From contig NZ_AYMU01000063.1 of the NCBI RefSeq assembly GCF_000633395.1, positions 1-32,156 of the forward strand: a stretch of 32,156 nucleotides of DNA. The letters run 5' to 3'. This DNA is from Pseudomonas sp. PH1b (GTDB lineage Bacteria; Pseudomonadota; Gammaproteobacteria; Pseudomonadales; Pseudomonadaceae). Within the stretch, counting starts at the first letter, position 1. Each line of letters opens with the position of its first letter. Below, piece by piece: positions 30,946 through 32,156 of the stretch. The translations under genes and the position numbers were made by a program. The notes under the pieces were generated by a model. The model was not told the origin of the DNA. It worked only from the letters and a program-made list of their open reading frames with translations, and did not search any database.

Positions 30946-31006
30946 AAACATGTTTAAATAGCCGCCGTTTCAGGCTCCAGGGGCAGCCAGTTCGCGATAA
31001 TCGCGA
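30946..31006. promoter_or_regulatory. candidate puuR operators
   Basis: Two perfect palindromes lie upstream of puuR: AAACATGTTT (30946-30955) and TCGCGATAATCGCGA (30992-31006, 7-base arms around one A). The second is 47 bp before the puuR start codon, a good place for self-repression by the dimeric XRE regulator. Confidence 0.45.
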
Positions 31007-31053
31007 CCCAACCGCCGCAACTTACCCTTAAGTTCCTCTCACATAAGGCTGTT

Positions 31054-31602
31054 ATGGACACGGGCACCCGACTCAAACTCGTTCGCGAAAGCTACAAACT
31101 CTCCCAGCGTGAGCTGGCTCGTCGTAGCGGCGTGACCAATGCCACTATCTCCCTGATCGAGCAGAATCGAGTCAGTCCCTCCGTCAGTTCCCTGAAGAAG
31201 CTGCTGGAAGGCATCCCCATGTCATTGGCCGACTTCTTCACCTTCGACCAACCGCCTCGCGAGCACCAATATGTGTTCCGGGCCAACGAACAACCGGACC
31301 TGGGCCGCGACGGCCTGCGCCTATTAATGGTGGGGGCGCCGGTGGCGAATCGACAGATGCGCTTTTTGCGCGAGCAATATGCGCCGGGCGCCAGCTCTGG
31401 CGAAGAAGCGATTGTGCATGCGGAAGGGGAGGAGTGTGGGCTGGTTACCCGTGGCACCGTGGAGTTGACGGTGGACGGGCAGGTGAGTGTGTTGAACCCG
31501 GGGGACGGCTATTACTTTCCGACCACTTTGCCTCATAGCTTTCGCAATATCGGGCAGGATGAAGCCGAGATCATCAGCGCCAACACCCCAGCGAACTTCT
31601 AG
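31054..31602 (+). CDS. puuR: XRE-cupin transcriptional regulator of polyamine catabolism
   Basis: A 182-residue regulator, close to the 185 of E. coli PuuR. An XRE-type helix-turn-helix (about 6-60: LKLVRESYKLSQRELARRSG, then TNATISLIEQNRVSPSVSSL) precedes a C-terminal cupin domain (about 105-178; EECGLVTRGTVELTVDGQV, LNPGDGYYFPTTLPHSFRNIG). PuuR/PauR proteins repress puu/pau genes and release DNA when polyamine or its glutamylated form binds the cupin. An AAGG site precedes the ATG. It is alone after puuB with a 400 bp gap. The symbol could equally be pauR by Pseudomonas usage. Confidence 0.87.
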   Translation: MDTGTRLKLVRESYKLSQRELARRSGVTNATISLIEQNRVSPSVSSLKKLLEGIPMSLADFFTFDQPPREHQYVFRANEQPDLGRDGLRLLMVGAPVANRQMRFLREQYAPGASSGEEAIVHAEGEECGLVTRGTVELTVDGQVSVLNPGDGYYFPTTLPHSFRNIGQDEAEIISANTPANF

Positions 31603-31807
31603 GACGCAGGGCATCCAGAGTCGCTGCTAGTGGGACCATATAGTAGTCGCCCATGCCTTCTCCCAGATAAGGGCCTCATTTCAGACTCATCGGTTTCTCA
31701 TTAGTGGTGTTGTTTGCCCGGGTGCTCTCTATTAGCTGGTGGGAGGCTGGGGATTTCGACCAAGGCCTTGCTCTGCGCCAGGGATCATAGAAAAAACAAA
31801 TTAAGTG

Positions 31808-31835
31808 TTGACGGCAGATTCTACAGGCCTATAAT
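31808..31835 (+). promoter_or_regulatory. rRNA-type promoter P1
   Basis: TTGACG (31808-31813) and TATAAT (31830-31835) are 16 bp apart, with an AT-rich stretch upstream and a GC-rich discriminator (TCGCCCC) after the -10. These are marks of growth-rate- and stringently controlled rRNA promoters. The stretch 31603-31807 shows no gene. Confidence 0.8.
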
Positions 31836-32010
31836 TCGCCCCACTTCCGGCGCAGTCGAAACGGAAAACTCCTTTAGATTCAACGAGTTACGCATTTTTC
31901 GACAGCGGTTACGCTTCAGTTCATCGAAGCCAGAAGCAGTTAATAAGGCAGTGTGTTTTCGCCCTATTAACGATTCGATCCTCTCGGTCGAAAGCGGTGA
32001 AAAAGAGGTG

Positions 32011-32038
32011 TTGACAGCAGCGTGTAACGCTGTAGAAT
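32011..32038 (+). promoter_or_regulatory. rRNA-type promoter P2
   Basis: TTGACA (32011-32016) and TAGAAT (32033-32038) with a 16-bp spacer, followed by TCGCCTCCCGC as GC-rich discriminator. It shares the GCTGTAGAA sequence at the -10 with P3. Confidence 0.8.
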
Positions 32039-32129
32039 TCGCCTCCCGCTAACGAGAGATCGGAAGCGCAAGTGGTTGAAGTTGTTAAGGATTTCCAAGC
32101 GAAACTTTGAAAACTTCTTAAAAAATCAC

Positions 32130-32156
32130 TTGACAGCAAATGAGGCTGCTGTAGAA
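32130..32156 (+). promoter_or_regulatory. rRNA-type promoter P3, cut by window edge
   Basis: TTGACA (32130-32135), a 16-bp spacer and TAGAA, whose last base lies beyond the window. The A/T-rich run just upstream (TTCTTAAAAAATCAC) fits an UP element. I recognise this as the leader of a Pseudomonas 16S-23S-5S operon expected to the right. Confidence 0.75.

Noticed and set aside
31603..31800. tRNA gene between puuR and the rRNA promoters
   Set aside because: No cloverleaf or T-loop (GTTCRAAT-like) sequence could be found.

Overview
The window is about 32 kb of GC-rich Pseudomonas chromosome, most likely from the P. fluorescens/protegens/chlororaphis group. The evidence is gene content and order (dhcR-dhcAB-atoB, a polyamine Puu/Pot cluster), Pseudomonas-type REP palindromes in several gaps, and a right edge that reads as a Pseudomonas rRNA operon leader with three tandem strong promoters. 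I recognise 28 protein genes (one cut by the left edge), no tRNA and no IS element. All names rest on reading motifs; no database search was run.

Left part (1-10.9 kb): a dehydrocarnitine/acetoacetate CoA-transferase and thiolase operon (dhcA, dhcB, atoB) with its divergent LysR regulator dhcR. The gap between them holds two abutting arrays of 7-bp tandem repeats. Next come a SIR2-family deacylase, an AraC-type regulator divergent from an MFS transporter, an LTA-synthase-like membrane sulfatase-fold enzyme, and an AbrB-family membrane protein divergent from a LysR regulator.

Middle (10.9-20.7 kb): the most interesting block is a divergent five-gene redox locus. One strand encodes a small exported DUF2271 protein, a PepSY membrane protein fused to a flavodoxin/FAD/NAD(P)H reductase, and ApbE (FMN transferase). 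The other strand encodes an OmpR-type response regulator and its histidine kinase. The DUF2271 protein carries a match to the ApbE flavinylation motif (DGVTGAS). Both promoters carry the same CTTCAGG-N5-GTCAG box at 46-47 bp from their start codons. This looks like a self-contained, signal-controlled trans-membrane electron-transfer system ending in a covalently flavinylated periplasmic carrier. It is followed by a CBS-domain protein, a SolA/sarcosine-oxidase-like flavoenzyme with a DUF2867 protein, and an exported papain-fold cysteine peptidase that I do not recognise as a named family.

Right part (20.7-31.6 kb): a polyamine uptake and catabolism cluster. An ABC transporter (potG-potH-potI-potF order) and the gamma-glutamyl-GABA hydrolase puuD are on the minus strand. 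Glutamylputrescine synthetase (puuA), aldehyde dehydrogenase (puuC), FAD oxidase (puuB) and the XRE-cupin regulator (puuR) are on the plus strand. Together they import putrescine-type polyamines and convert them through gamma-glutamylated intermediates to GABA and glutamate. A perfect REP inverted pair separates potI from potF. The window ends inside the third rRNA-type promoter (31.8-32.156 kb).
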